Shown piece by piece: positions 9,566 through 18,462 of a stretch of DNA of 64,000 nucleotides. A model generated the notes under the pieces. That model saw only the letters and a list, made by a program, of their open reading frames with translations. It did no database searches and was not told where the DNA came from. The DNA is taken from positions 62,001 to 126,000 of the forward strand of contig NZ_BAEO01000012.1 of assembly GCF_000314995.1 (NCBI RefSeq). The letters run 5' to 3'. Position 1 is the stretch's first letter. Every line of letters starts with the position of its first letter. Origin of the DNA: Paraglaciecola arctica BSs20135. Lineage in GTDB: Bacteria > Pseudomonadota > Gammaproteobacteria > Enterobacterales > Alteromonadaceae. Both the position numbers and the translations under genes were made by a program.

Positions 9566-10558
9566 TTAGGCTGATTGCTGCAATCCTTCAGAACGAGGAT
9601 TAGTCACTTGTTGATAAAAGTTTTCAATCACCGACACTCTGCGAGTAATCTCTAAATCTCTGTTCTCGAGAAATTGACTTGCAGCCTGTAAATCCAGCTC
9701 AGCATCAATATTGCTTTGCTCATTGTTCTCTATCTGACTGATATCCAGTGAACGAGTTGGTATGCTCACATCTAAAGCGTCAATAATTTCATCTAAGGAA
9801 GGAGTTTCGCCAAAAAGCTTTGAATCAACAATTGGGCTTTGTTCAAAACCATCATCATCTTGCTGTATCTTTGGAACAGCTTGATTATATGCTACTAATG
9901 CTTCTTGGGCGTTTTCACTAGCTATTTCTTTTTGCGCTTCAATGGTTAGTTGAGTGGCTTCGATTGCCACTCGTAAATCTTGTGCGCTAGGTTCTGCGGG
10001 AGCCAAAGCGGCAGCTTTAACTTGTTGTGCCTTACGAATAGTTTCTTCTGGAGTGGAGGCTTCAGATATATCTATTGAAACTTCACCACCTACAGCATAT
10101 CGCTTGCCATCAGGGCCTCTTTCATACTCATATTGAGGGGAACTTGCATATTGTCCACCTAATGAAGCGTGAGCTTGTTCGTGTGCCCTTATTTCTAAAT
10201 CTCGTTGTTTAAGCTCGGCAAGTTGTTGTTGTTCAGCATGTTGCTGCTGTTGTTGATCTTCAGCATTTTCTTTACCAGCACTGGCATCTTGTCCATTGTC
10301 TTGAGCGGAATCATTTTGTGTATTGAGTTGTTGAGGCGTTTGAGAAACCGGTTTTTCATAGGTTAAGGGAAGGGGAGCTTGTCCGGGAGTTTTAACCTTA
10401 TCAGCTTCAGAGCCCACACTTGATTCAGCTGATGACTTTTCATTAGCGGCTAACTGCGGCACGGCCTCACGTTGAGTATTGTCTTTGCGCACCGATTCAG
10501 TATTAACGGTGCCAACGTTAAATACTGTAGGAGTGGGAACGGGCGGGAGAATGTTCAT
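9566..10558 (-). CDS. SprA-related family protein, putative metalloprotease
   Basis: This 330-residue protein has a low-complexity Gln/Glu-rich N-terminal half with a long Q run near residue 100. A conserved core near residues 120-165 reads RAHEQAHASLGGQYASSPQYEYERGPDGKRYAVGGEVSIDIS. This core is typical of the SprA-related family (PF12118), often labelled putative metalloprotease because of the HEQAH (HExxH-like) motif. There is no signal peptide. Proteolysis has not been shown for the family as far as I know. It follows a 107-residue flagellar-like gene by 17 bases, suggesting an operon. Confidence 0.75.
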   Translation of the reverse strand: MNILPPVPTPTVFNVGTVNTESVRKDNTQREAVPQLAANEKSSAESSVGSEADKVKTPGQAPLPLTYEKPVSQTPQQLNTQNDSAQDNGQDASAGKENAEDQQQQQHAEQQQLAELKQRDLEIRAHEQAHASLGGQYASSPQYEYERGPDGKRYAVGGEVSIDISEASTPEETIRKAQQVKAAALAPAEPSAQDLRVAIEATQLTIEAQKEIASENAQEALVAYNQAVPKIQQDDDGFEQSPIVDSKLFGETPSLDEIIDALDVSIPTRSLDISQIENNEQSNIDAELDLQAASQFLENRDLEITRRVSVIENFYQQVTNPRSEGLQQSA

Positions 10559-10575
10559 AATATCTATGCCTAAAG

Positions 10576-10899
10576 CTAGGCCAGAAGATCCAATATAGTA
10601 CCAACAGTGCCGCTTGCTGTTTCCACGACTTTTGTAGAAGCTTGCGCATTTGTCAGATTAATAGACAGACCAACTAAATTCGAGGTGATACCTTCGCTAC
10701 CCTGCGGGAGAACTTGTTTGATTGCACTAAGTTGGTTTAGCGTGGCGTTTGCTAAAAACTCTTGAGGGTCGCTAGTTGGCGCTGAAAAAGATGACAAGCT
10801 GGCCAAATTCGAGGTATTTTGCGCAATCCCTTCAGATGCTCTTTTAATACCTATAGTGCCACTGACAATGGCAGAATTTACGTTGTTACTAATATTCAC
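10576..10899 (-). CDS. Small protein resembling flagellar rod/hook termini
   Basis: This 107-residue protein starts at GTG (10897-10899), preceded by AGAGGTAAGG. The N-terminus (MNISNNVNSAIVSGTIGIKRASEGIAQNTSNLAS) and the C-terminus (LTNAQASTKVVETASGTVGTILDLLA) resemble the coiled-coil ends of flagellar rod and hook proteins such as FlgC, but the central domain is missing. The reading is based on pattern only. It is probably co-transcribed with the downstream SprA-related gene. No other flagellar genes are in the window. Confidence 0.6.
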   Translation of the reverse strand: MNISNNVNSAIVSGTIGIKRASEGIAQNTSNLASLSSFSAPTSDPQEFLANATLNQLSAIKQVLPQGSEGITSNLVGLSINLTNAQASTKVVETASGTVGTILDLLA

Positions 10900-10993
10900 T
10901 TACCTTACCTCTACAACTCTCTCATGTTCAATTATTAACCACTTTTAGTTTTTTTTAAAGCTTTACCTTGGTTTAGACAAGAATATAAATGAA

Positions 10994-11764
10994 TTAGACT
11001 AGTGCTTTCACCAATCGTTTAGCAAAAGACTCAGTGTTTGAAATAAAAGGAGCATGGGACGCATGGCTGATAATTTCTATTATTACCTTAGAATTAAGTT
11101 GCTGTGCAGCTAAGGCTACTTTGTCCGGTACTAAGGTATCTAAACTACCTAAAAACATCTGACAGGGTATCGACAAGGTTTTAAATTGTTCACGTAAGTC
11201 AATGCTTTGTAACATATGTAAACCTGCTTCTAAGGCAATCGGTGATGGCAATGGGAATTGCTGAACAGCCTGTTTGATTATTTTAGCATCTTGCCTAGCA
11301 TTCACACTACCCATAGCTTGTATGGCCAAAAAACGTTGCAATGTTTTCGAAAAATCTAATTCTAATTGTTGTGTAAAAAAATCCAGTATTTTGGGTTCAA
11401 TTCCAGGCCAATCGGCATGTTTAGAAAAATTTGGACTAGAACAAATCAACACAAGTTGCTTAAGTTTTTCGGGATAGGTATGGGCAATCATCTGAGCCAC
11501 TAAACCACCTAAAGACCAACCAATTAAGATGCAGTTTGTAGGAAGTTTTTTTGCCACCATATTGGTAATATTCTGCAAGTTATAGGGGAGGGGTAACCTT
11601 TGGTGATTTAGGCCGTACCCCGGTAAATCAATAGTTGTGATACAAAACTCATCTTTAAGAATGTCTATCAATGGCTGCCAAACGCCACTATTCACACCCC
11701 AGCCATGCAAAAACACAAGGTTTTTCCCACTGCCTACAGTTGATACTTTTAAACTCTCTGACAT
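10994..11764 (-). CDS. bioH: Pimeloyl-ACP methyl ester carboxylesterase BioH
   Basis: This 256-residue alpha/beta hydrolase releases pimeloyl-ACP from its methyl ester, the last step of pimelate synthesis for biotin. The oxyanion-hole region FLHGWG lies near residue 20, the nucleophile Ser84 in GWSLGG, the acid in GSLDTLVP and the His in SHASHAPF. The start at 11762-11764 is chosen because the protein then begins like BioH and GAAGAA precedes it; a 39-residue extension upstream is open but unlike the family. It is divergent from comF, as in enterics. Other bio genes are not in the window. Confidence 0.88.
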   Translation of the reverse strand: MSESLKVSTVGSGKNLVFLHGWGVNSGVWQPLIDILKDEFCITTIDLPGYGLNHQRLPLPYNLQNITNMVAKKLPTNCILIGWSLGGLVAQMIAHTYPEKLKQLVLICSSPNFSKHADWPGIEPKILDFFTQQLELDFSKTLQRFLAIQAMGSVNARQDAKIIKQAVQQFPLPSPIALEAGLHMLQSIDLREQFKTLSIPCQMFLGSLDTLVPDKVALAAQQLNSKVIIEIISHASHAPFISNTESFAKRLVKALV

Positions 11765-11823
11765 TTCTTCTACACTAAACCTCGGGAATATTGATTTATA
11801 TATTGATTTCAGGGATGGTAAAT

Positions 11824-12501
11824 ATGCATTTAGGGCTAAGTCAAAATTGTTTAGTGTGTAAACAATCCAGCAACACTTCAATATGCCAATACTGCTTTGA
11901 TGATCTTACACTATTTGATGTTGACCGATACCAACACAATTTGATGTTAGCGCCAAAAGTAAACTTGGGTTTAGCGAAAGTTGATTTCCCTCAAGTATTA
12001 GCTGTTGCAGATTATCAGTGGCCATTGGCGAAATTATTAACAGGGTTAAAGTTCTCTAAACACATTCCGAATGCATATGCCCTAGCGGATCTTTTTGTCA
12101 GACACTGCTTAAGCTCTATCCCAGTTTTACCGCAACTAATTATTCCCATGCCGCTACACAAAAATCGCTATTTATTCAGGAAATTTAATCAAAGCATAGA
12201 GTTAGCCAAACAAATTTGTAAGTTGAGTCAAATGGACATGGACACCTCTATCATTAGCAGATGTAAATCCACCCCAGCTCAAACCGATTTGTCGGCAGCT
12301 CAAAGACGCAAAAACTTGCAAAATGCTTTTGCAGTAGATAAGGCGTCACAGTTGCGATTACAACAATATCAGCATGTGGCCTTATTCGACGATGTTATCA
12401 CCACAGGCACCACTATGAACTGTGCTTACCTCACTTTACGTAAGCACAACCCTAATTTAAAAATTGATATATGGAGTATTTGCCTCACACTTACCCGTTA
12501 A
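11824..12501 (+). CDS. ComF family protein (phosphoribosyltransferase fold)
   Basis: This protein of about 225 residues is homologous to GntX/ComF. An N-terminal zinc ribbon has CLVC and CQYC pairs, and a C-terminal phosphoribosyltransferase fold carries the PRPP motif VALFDDVITTGTT near residue 190. ComF proteins are linked to DNA uptake and processing in competent bacteria; the enzymatic activity is unknown. The start at ATG 11824 is preferred because AGGG lies nine bases upstream; the TTG at 11791 and ATG at 11815 are alternatives. It is head-to-head with bioH, and its last bases overlap the converging M14 gene. Confidence 0.88.
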   Translation: MHLGLSQNCLVCKQSSNTSICQYCFDDLTLFDVDRYQHNLMLAPKVNLGLAKVDFPQVLAVADYQWPLAKLLTGLKFSKHIPNAYALADLFVRHCLSSIPVLPQLIIPMPLHKNRYLFRKFNQSIELAKQICKLSQMDMDTSIISRCKSTPAQTDLSAAQRRKNLQNAFAVDKASQLRLQQYQHVALFDDVITTGTTMNCAYLTLRKHNPNLKIDIWSICLTLTR

Positions 12502-15044
12502 CCTGGTGCGTTAATAAAACCAGCCATAAAAATAGCGTTGCTCATTAAACGGCTGGTTCCATACCAAACGCCCCTGAAATTAACGTTGCTAGCAAAACCA
12601 ATCACCTTACCTTTACCAACATTGTGAGACACAATCGCCGCACTTCCACTAATAAGCTGCTGAAACTCATCAGCAGTATAGCCTCCCATAAGTGGCGATT
12701 TCACATAGCTTGCTGCGGTAATGAAGGGTTTATCTGGTTGGCGCATTACCAATGCACTGTTACGGAACATAGGCAATGTAGTAGATGTATAACCAAAGGC
12801 GAGTGGATGACTTAAATCCAGCTGAGTTTCGAATACAGCTCCGGCTATTCTTTGTTTGGCTCTAAGGGCTTCTTGGTCTTTATAAGTCATACCTGTTGTT
12901 TCAAAGGCTAATTTAACTTCACTGTCACTTTTGAAACTAGCCTTAAGCCAATTTTTATTAGAAAACCAATTTGCTGCAGTTTTTTGACCAATGAGTATGC
13001 CACCGTTATTCAGCCAATCCCCAATTTTTTTAACGGTTTTATCGGACACTTCTTTATACCTACCTTCGACCCAGATCATATGGGTATAATTGTCCAAAGA
13101 CAATTTACTCAGTAGCTCTAAATCGGTGATTGAAACAGGCATATCAACATGCTGATCTAGGTAATGCCATACTTCCCCCACTTCATATTGGGAAGTGCCG
13201 CGCCCTCCCACCAACAATACTTTGGGTTGAGTAATATTGAGCATTTTACGGCTACCTAAATCTATACCTTGACGGGTTAACCCCGATGTAACTGAATGAA
13301 TCGCAATATCCAACCCCATATTCTGCGCGTCAATGATATCCAACAAGTTGTCAGGTTGCTCTAATGCAATAGGCACAATCACCGAACCGGCCGAAAAACT
13401 CGTACCACCTTGAGAGGTTTGAGCAAAAAAAGCATCACCTGCAAGTTTCACCTTTACTTTGTTGGCCAATAAACGCAGCAAAAGTTTAGGCGCTTGATAG
13501 TTTTCCCAAGAAAATGCATAAGCGTAAGCACCAGGCAACAATTTAGGGTTAACACTAGTGGACTTTTTAGTTGGCTGTTTATCTATCTTGGGATGCCTCT
13601 CAACGGCTTGATACTGGATATTAAACGCTAGAGGTAGATTCCAGTTAGACACATCATAAAAAGTGTTGTCATCAAATGATTTACGGGTAGAGAAAAGAGA
13701 TTTTATTAATCGATATTGAGGCTGATCCAAAGGCACAAACATACTATTTGTTGTATCAAATGTTTGCCCCTCTACTTTTACGTCCTTACTTAATGGAAAA
13801 TATTGAATCTGATGTGCTGACAATATCTCTAACATTTTTGAAAAACGGTATTGGTCAAATTTCTCATTCAAAATATAACCGGCTAAATCATCTTTTTTTA
13901 CTAAACTTTTGGTTTGTTCAGCAAATTCTAACTGGTAATCAAGAATGGCTTGTTTATTAGCTAATGCACCAGCAAAAGTCGAAAGAGAGGTCGTTATTTG
14001 ATTTTGAATGGTGTCGGAAAACTTCAGAGTGCCATGATCAGAGTCTTGTAAATGTCCTCTACTACTGGCTTGTTCAAACAAAATACCGATACTGCCATGA
14101 GCATCAGGATAGGTTGAGCCTTTACCATAATAAAAATCGTCAAAACTCTCTTGAGTAAAATATAACTGTTTAGTTTTATCTAAGGCAGCGGCATGAAAAT
14201 CTCCTAGTGCGGTAGTCAACTCTACATTTTTTAACGGTGTCCACGGGTTTTTTCTAGAAGAAATTCCTGGCTGGAAAAAATAAGTGCTGTTAGTACCCAT
14301 TTCGTGAAAGTCAGTTAATACATGGGGGCGCCACTGATGGAATTGATTTATTCGTGCCCGTGACTCAGGATGGGTCAACAACAACCAATCTCGATTTAGG
14401 TCAAACCAATAATGGTTAGTGCGCCCTGAAGGCCAAGCTTCTTGGTGCTCACGGTTATTAGGATCGGATACAAGATTCTTACTTTTATGCATATTGGCCC
14501 ACTGCGCAAATCGTGATAGACCATCAGGGTTTACACTTGGATCGAGTAATACAATATTATCTTTAAGTAACTCATCGATTACTTCACTCTCACCAGCAGC
14601 AAGATAGTAAGCAATCAAAAGTGCCGCATTGGCACCTGAGGGTTCATTGCCATGCACGCTGTAACCCATCCAGATGATTAGCGGATCATTTTTATCAATG
14701 GATTGACCTAAGTTTTTAATATGTCTAGCTTGAATTGCAGCTAGATTTCGCTGATTTTCAGCAGAGCTAAATGCTAATAGGTAAAGTGGACGGTTTTCAT
14801 GAGTGCGACCTGTTTCCACTAAGCTGACTCGGTCTGACTGTGAAGCCAACACTTGCATATAGTTAGCTATTTGATCGTGACGCACATGCCATTCACCTAC
14901 CGGCGCCCCTAATGCTTGAGTGGGCGTAGTAATCTCGGCTTTATATTGAGTGTCTGCTGGTAAATAGGCGGTATCAATAACAGCTGCAACTTGAGCACTG
15001 CTGAACAATAAACAAAAAACAAAAATTCGAAACATCAAATCCAT
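12498..15044 (-). CDS. M14 family zinc carboxypeptidase, secreted
   Basis: This protein of about 848 residues starts at ATG 15042-15044, where a TTGGA precedes and a signal peptide follows (MDLMFRIFVFCLLFSSAQVAA). The M14 domain occupies roughly residues 50-370. The zinc ligands are in SVHGNEPSG (HxxE-type) and a later His in the region FDLNRDWLLLTHPE / LTDFHEMG. The C-terminal half has a glutamine-amidotransferase-like region (VLLVGGRG, WVEGRYKEVSDKTVKKIGDWLNNGGILIG) typical of the large M14 proteins of Alteromonadales. It probably degrades peptides in the envelope or outside. It converges on comF with a 4-base overlap and is divergent from nfuA. Confidence 0.88.
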   Translation of the reverse strand: MDLMFRIFVFCLLFSSAQVAAVIDTAYLPADTQYKAEITTPTQALGAPVGEWHVRHDQIANYMQVLASQSDRVSLVETGRTHENRPLYLLAFSSAENQRNLAAIQARHIKNLGQSIDKNDPLIIWMGYSVHGNEPSGANAALLIAYYLAAGESEVIDELLKDNIVLLDPSVNPDGLSRFAQWANMHKSKNLVSDPNNREHQEAWPSGRTNHYWFDLNRDWLLLTHPESRARINQFHQWRPHVLTDFHEMGTNSTYFFQPGISSRKNPWTPLKNVELTTALGDFHAAALDKTKQLYFTQESFDDFYYGKGSTYPDAHGSIGILFEQASSRGHLQDSDHGTLKFSDTIQNQITTSLSTFAGALANKQAILDYQLEFAEQTKSLVKKDDLAGYILNEKFDQYRFSKMLEILSAHQIQYFPLSKDVKVEGQTFDTTNSMFVPLDQPQYRLIKSLFSTRKSFDDNTFYDVSNWNLPLAFNIQYQAVERHPKIDKQPTKKSTSVNPKLLPGAYAYAFSWENYQAPKLLLRLLANKVKVKLAGDAFFAQTSQGGTSFSAGSVIVPIALEQPDNLLDIIDAQNMGLDIAIHSVTSGLTRQGIDLGSRKMLNITQPKVLLVGGRGTSQYEVGEVWHYLDQHVDMPVSITDLELLSKLSLDNYTHMIWVEGRYKEVSDKTVKKIGDWLNNGGILIGQKTAANWFSNKNWLKASFKSDSEVKLAFETTGMTYKDQEALRAKQRIAGAVFETQLDLSHPLAFGYTSTTLPMFRNSALVMRQPDKPFITAASYVKSPLMGGYTADEFQQLISGSAAIVSHNVGKGKVIGFASNVNFRGVWYGTSRLMSNAIFMAGFINAPG

Positions 15045-15119
15045 AAAAATCGGTCCAATCAGTCCACATTTGTGAAAATGGTCGCACGTTTTAGTCAAAA
15101 TATAAATAAGGAAGAACGA

Positions 15120-15144
15120 TTACTTGAGTGTTTTAGTCAAGTAA
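15120..15144 (+). promoter_or_regulatory. IscR type 1-like site upstream of nfuA
   Basis: A 25-base palindrome with perfect 8-base arms (TTACTTGA and TCAAGTAA) around GTGTTTTAG. By hand it matches the remembered IscR type 1 consensus at 22 of 25 positions. It is 45 bases upstream of the nfuA ATG and is followed by TATTAT at 15151-15156, a possible -10. Control of Fe-S biogenesis genes by IscR is established in E. coli; binding here is inference. Confidence 0.6.
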
Positions 15145-15188
15145 TTTTGTTATTATCTAAGTAGACACATTTTAGAGGTAGATAGACC

Positions 15189-15767
15189 ATGATTAACATT
15201 TCAGAAACAGCGCAAGCACATTTCTGTAAGCTGCTTGCAAACCAAGAGCCAGACACCAATATCAGAGTGTTTGTGGTTAGCCCAGGTACGCCTAGCGCAG
15301 AATGTGGTGTCTCTTATTGTCCACCTGATGCGGTAGAAGAATCAGATACAGTGTTAGAGTTTAATGGTTTTGATGCGGTAGTGGATTTAGAAAGCGCACC
15401 TTTTCTTGAAGAAGCAGAAATTGATTTTGTCACTGACCAAATGGGCTCACAGCTGACCCTTAAAGCACCCAATGCAAAAGCACGAAAAGTCGATAGCGAC
15501 GCACCTTTAGCAGAACGTGTAAGTTATATGATTGAGGCAGAGATCAACCCTCAACTTGCTAGTCATGGCGGTAAGGTGACCTTAGTTGAAATCACCGAAG
15601 ACAAAGAAGCCGTTTTACAATTTGGCGGCGGCTGCAATGGCTGTGCACAAGTAGATGTCACCTTAAAAGACGGTATCGAAAAACAAATGCTTGAAGCCTT
15701 TTCAGGTGAATTAATAGCGGTTAAAGATGCTACTGAGCATCAAGCCGGTGAACACTCTTACTACTAG
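15189..15767 (+). CDS. nfuA: Fe-S biogenesis protein NfuA
   Basis: This 192-residue protein has a degenerate A-type carrier domain at residues 1-95 and an Nfu domain at about 105-185. The cluster-binding pair Cys149 and Cys152 is in GGGCNGCAQ. NfuA carries and delivers 4Fe-4S clusters and protects cells under oxidative stress or iron limitation. The length equals that of E. coli NfuA (191). An IscR-like palindrome lies just upstream. The TAG stop at 15765-15767 is followed in the same frame by another ORF with no intervening stop. The bioH-comF-nfuA neighbourhood is conserved with enterics. Confidence 0.96.
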   Translation: MINISETAQAHFCKLLANQEPDTNIRVFVVSPGTPSAECGVSYCPPDAVEESDTVLEFNGFDAVVDLESAPFLEEAEIDFVTDQMGSQLTLKAPNAKARKVDSDAPLAERVSYMIEAEINPQLASHGGKVTLVEITEDKEAVLQFGGGCNGCAQVDVTLKDGIEKQMLEAFSGELIAVKDATEHQAGEHSYY

Positions 15768-15791
15768 AATCAGCCTAGGAAGGATACAAAC

Positions 15792-16073
15792 ATTAACTGG
15801 TTACAACGTTTAGCCAACGACCTAAGTAAAAGTTGGGCTTACTTCAAACGTGGTCTAGGCATATTTTGCTTAGGAGTAGTTGCCATTTTAATAGGCGCTA
15901 AATTTGCGCCTATTATTCAAATTCCGGGTTTAATTTTATTGGCTGTGGGTAGCTTATATGCCATTAGAGGCTACCTAGGCATTCTGGCCCACCGCATGAC
16001 TGCAAGTTTTAAACCGCCACCTTCGAGTTTTAAGCTTAACTCGTTAAACGATGATAGCGACAAAGATAAATAA
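15792..16073 (+). CDS. Small membrane protein with apparent ATT start codon
   Basis: A 93-codon reading frame follows nfuA by 24 bases and is preceded by a strong ribosome-binding sequence, GGAAGGA at 15778-15784, seven bases before ATT 15792-15794. No ATG, GTG or TTG occurs in frame until well inside the first hydrophobic segments. The translation starts NWLQRLANDLSKSWAYFKRG, has two hydrophobic segments (LGIFCLGVVAILIGAKF; IPGLILLAVGSLYAI) and a polar tail ending DDSDKDK. It looks like a genuine two-helix membrane protein in an operon with nfuA. I do not recognise the family. It overlaps the converging MATE gene by 38 bases. An ATG-to-ATT change or a sequencing error is the alternative. Confidence 0.6.
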   Translation: MNWLQRLANDLSKSWAYFKRGLGIFCLGVVAILIGAKFAPIIQIPGLILLAVGSLYAIRGYLGILAHRMTASFKPPPSSFKLNSLNDDSDKDK

Positions 16074-17370
16074 AGTAGCCCCCTAAGCTTATTCCTCTGA
16101 AAAATAAGAACAGTAACATCGCCATCCATAAACCTTGGTTTGCATAAGATAAAAATATCCAGAAAGCGGGAAAGTAAACTGCCAATGCACACAACAACAT
16201 GCTATTGCGCATAGCTTTTGCACGGGTTAAACCCACAAATACACCATCAAAAAAGAAACACCAATGGGCAATTAAGGGTAAACAATACACAAATATTAAG
16301 TAGTCTTGCATTTCTAATTGCAGAGTTTTTTGGTCCGTTATTATAGAAATAATATCGGTCCCCCATATAACAAAAACCAACGAATAAAACACAGCAACAA
16401 CCGACGACCACAGCAACCCATGCAAGGTCACTTGGATGATACCTTTAGCATTTTTGTCGCCTTTTTGCTCTCCAACTAATGCTTCTGCAGCATAAGCAAC
16501 ACCATCTAAGCCAAGGGCAATTAAGGTGAAAAATTGCATTAAAATGGCGTTGATTGCCGCTGACGTAGAGCCAAAACCTACGCCTTTAAAAATGAGAAAA
16601 GCGATACAAGCTTGTAAAATAAGGTTTCGAAAAAACGTATTGCCGTTAAGAGATAACAGGGGTTGTAGATAGGCAATTGAGAACCATTTTTTTTGTATTA
16701 TGGGCTTACCTATGATGTTTAGCGCAACAAACAAACTCACGACTGCAATAAAATATTCAGCTATGACACTGGCCAGCGCCACCCCAAAGACTTCAAGCCC
16801 TAAACCAAAAACAAACCATAGGTTGAGCGCTAGGTTTAATAGGTTTGCAAAAACCTGGATCAGCAACACTTGTTTGGCTTGTTGCTGGCCAATTAGCCAA
16901 CCAATTAACGCTAGATTAACTATCGCCGCAGGTGCGCCCCAAATACGCGTGGAGAAATATTCAGATATAACCTCTTCAATAACAGGCGTGGCATTTGCAA
17001 AATATAGGCCCAAGGCCAAAATGCCATCTTTAAATAACAACAAAATGCAGCCCAGCATAAAACCAATGACGATTCCTTGAAACAAACTTTGACTAAGCTG
17101 ATCTTTATCTTTACTACCTTTTGCTTGTGCACTGAGACCCGTACTGGTCATTCTTAAAAAGCCGCATAACCAATATAACTGAGTAATGATCAATGCGGCT
17201 ACCGACGCACCTGCAAGAAAATAGGTGCCTTGCATATGCCCCAAAACAGCAGTATCAACCATGCCCATCAAAGGAGTTGTGACATTGCTCAGGATCATAG
17301 GTATCGCAATAACAATTATTTTTTGATGCAAACTGATTTGAAAGAAGTTTGATAGAATAGTAGGAGTCAT
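16036..17370 (-). CDS. MATE family efflux transporter, DinF-like
   Basis: This 444-residue integral membrane protein has about 12 hydrophobic segments. The N-terminal pattern IAIPMILSNVTTPLMGMVDTAVLGHMQGTYFLAGASVA is characteristic of the DinF branch of MATE exporters, which use Na+ or H+ gradients to expel cationic or lipid-like compounds. EALVGEQKG near residue 300 is also a family motif. The substrate is unknown. It is divergent from the polysaccharide deacetylase gene by 36 bases. Confidence 0.9.
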   Translation of the reverse strand: MTPTILSNFFQISLHQKIIVIAIPMILSNVTTPLMGMVDTAVLGHMQGTYFLAGASVAALIITQLYWLCGFLRMTSTGLSAQAKGSKDKDQLSQSLFQGIVIGFMLGCILLLFKDGILALGLYFANATPVIEEVISEYFSTRIWGAPAAIVNLALIGWLIGQQQAKQVLLIQVFANLLNLALNLWFVFGLGLEVFGVALASVIAEYFIAVVSLFVALNIIGKPIIQKKWFSIAYLQPLLSLNGNTFFRNLILQACIAFLIFKGVGFGSTSAAINAILMQFFTLIALGLDGVAYAAEALVGEQKGDKNAKGIIQVTLHGLLWSSVVAVFYSLVFVIWGTDIISIITDQKTLQLEMQDYLIFVYCLPLIAHWCFFFDGVFVGLTRAKAMRNSMLLCALAVYFPAFWIFLSYANQGLWMAMLLFLFFRGISLGGYFIYLCRYHRLTS

Positions 17371-17406
17371 TTAAATATAGTTACAGAAAGGGAGTCTATT
17401 TAATTA

Positions 17407-18462
17407 ATGAGAAAGACATGTTTTATTATTGCACTGACCATATCATGTTCGCTATTAGGCATAAACACTTGGGCAAAAGACAATGCGGTCATTCTGTTAT
17501 ATCACCACGTTAGTATAACTACTCCTGAGGTAACCTCAGTATCGCCTGATACTTTTCGTCAACATATGCAGTATTTGGCAGATAATCATAAAGTATTACC
17601 CCTGAAGCAAGTTATTAATGCCTTACAAAATAGGCAGCCTTTGCCAGACAAAACAGTCGTCATCACTTTTGATGACGGTTATGACAACATCTATGATAAT
17701 GCACACCCAATTCTTAAAATATTTGGATTCCCCTATACCATTTTTATAAACCCTCCACTTATTGGTGAAGTCAACTACCAACTTGACTGGCAACAAGTGA
17801 AACTAATGTCGAACGAAGGCGCGACTTTCGCCAACCATGGTAGTAATCACGGCCATCTGCTGATGAAAAATACCGATGAAACTGAAGAAAATTGGTTAAA
17901 CCGTACTCTGCAACAAATTGAGAGTGCAGAAAAAACCCTAAAAGAAAATCTCGGTTATAGCCTAAAATATTTTGCTTACCCTTATGGTGAATTTGATCCA
18001 CAATTAAAGAATCGCCTTAACTCTCAAGGATACGTTGGATTTGCCCAACATAGCGGTGCCATAGCGTCATACAGCGACTTTTCCGCCTTACCACGTTATC
18101 CAGCGGCAGGGATGTACAGTAATATTGAAACATTAAAGGTCAAATTAAATAGTTTGGCCATGCCTGTAACAGACATTTCCCCGAGCGATCCAAAACTTGA
18201 GTTACCTTATAAAAATCAAAAGCTTAGGTTTACAATAAAAACTAAAGACTTAACTCCGCAACAAATTAGCTGCTTTCAAAATGGTCAGTTACTGAATAAG
18301 GTAATTGCAGGGAATACTCTTGCAGTGGAGATAAATCCAATCACACAACCCGGTAGGCACAGAATAAATTGTACTGCACCTAGCGTCAGTGAAAAAGATA
18401 GATACTACTGGTTCTCACACCCCTTCTTTGCGCCAACCGCTGAGGGGAAATGGTTAGACTAA
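17407..18462 (+). CDS. Polysaccharide deacetylase family protein, secreted
   Basis: This 351-residue protein begins with a signal peptide (cleavage likely after NTWA). The NodB-type carbohydrate esterase 4 domain spans about residues 75-245: VVITFDDGYDN gives the catalytic Asp pair, THGS-like NHGSNHGH supplies the metal His residues, and FAYPYGEFDP is the third motif. The C-terminal 100 residues form a beta-rich domain. Such enzymes remove N-acetyl groups from GlcNAc-containing glycans; similar architecture is seen in PgaB/IcaB-like proteins. No exopolysaccharide genes flank it, so the substrate is unknown. GGGAG precedes the start. Its end overlaps the converging GNAT gene by 9 bases. Confidence 0.87.
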   Translation: MRKTCFIIALTISCSLLGINTWAKDNAVILLYHHVSITTPEVTSVSPDTFRQHMQYLADNHKVLPLKQVINALQNRQPLPDKTVVITFDDGYDNIYDNAHPILKIFGFPYTIFINPPLIGEVNYQLDWQQVKLMSNEGATFANHGSNHGHLLMKNTDETEENWLNRTLQQIESAEKTLKENLGYSLKYFAYPYGEFDPQLKNRLNSQGYVGFAQHSGAIASYSDFSALPRYPAAGMYSNIETLKVKLNSLAMPVTDISPSDPKLELPYKNQKLRFTIKTKDLTPQQISCFQNGQLLNKVIAGNTLAVEINPITQPGRHRINCTAPSVSEKDRYYWFSHPFFAPTAEGKWLD

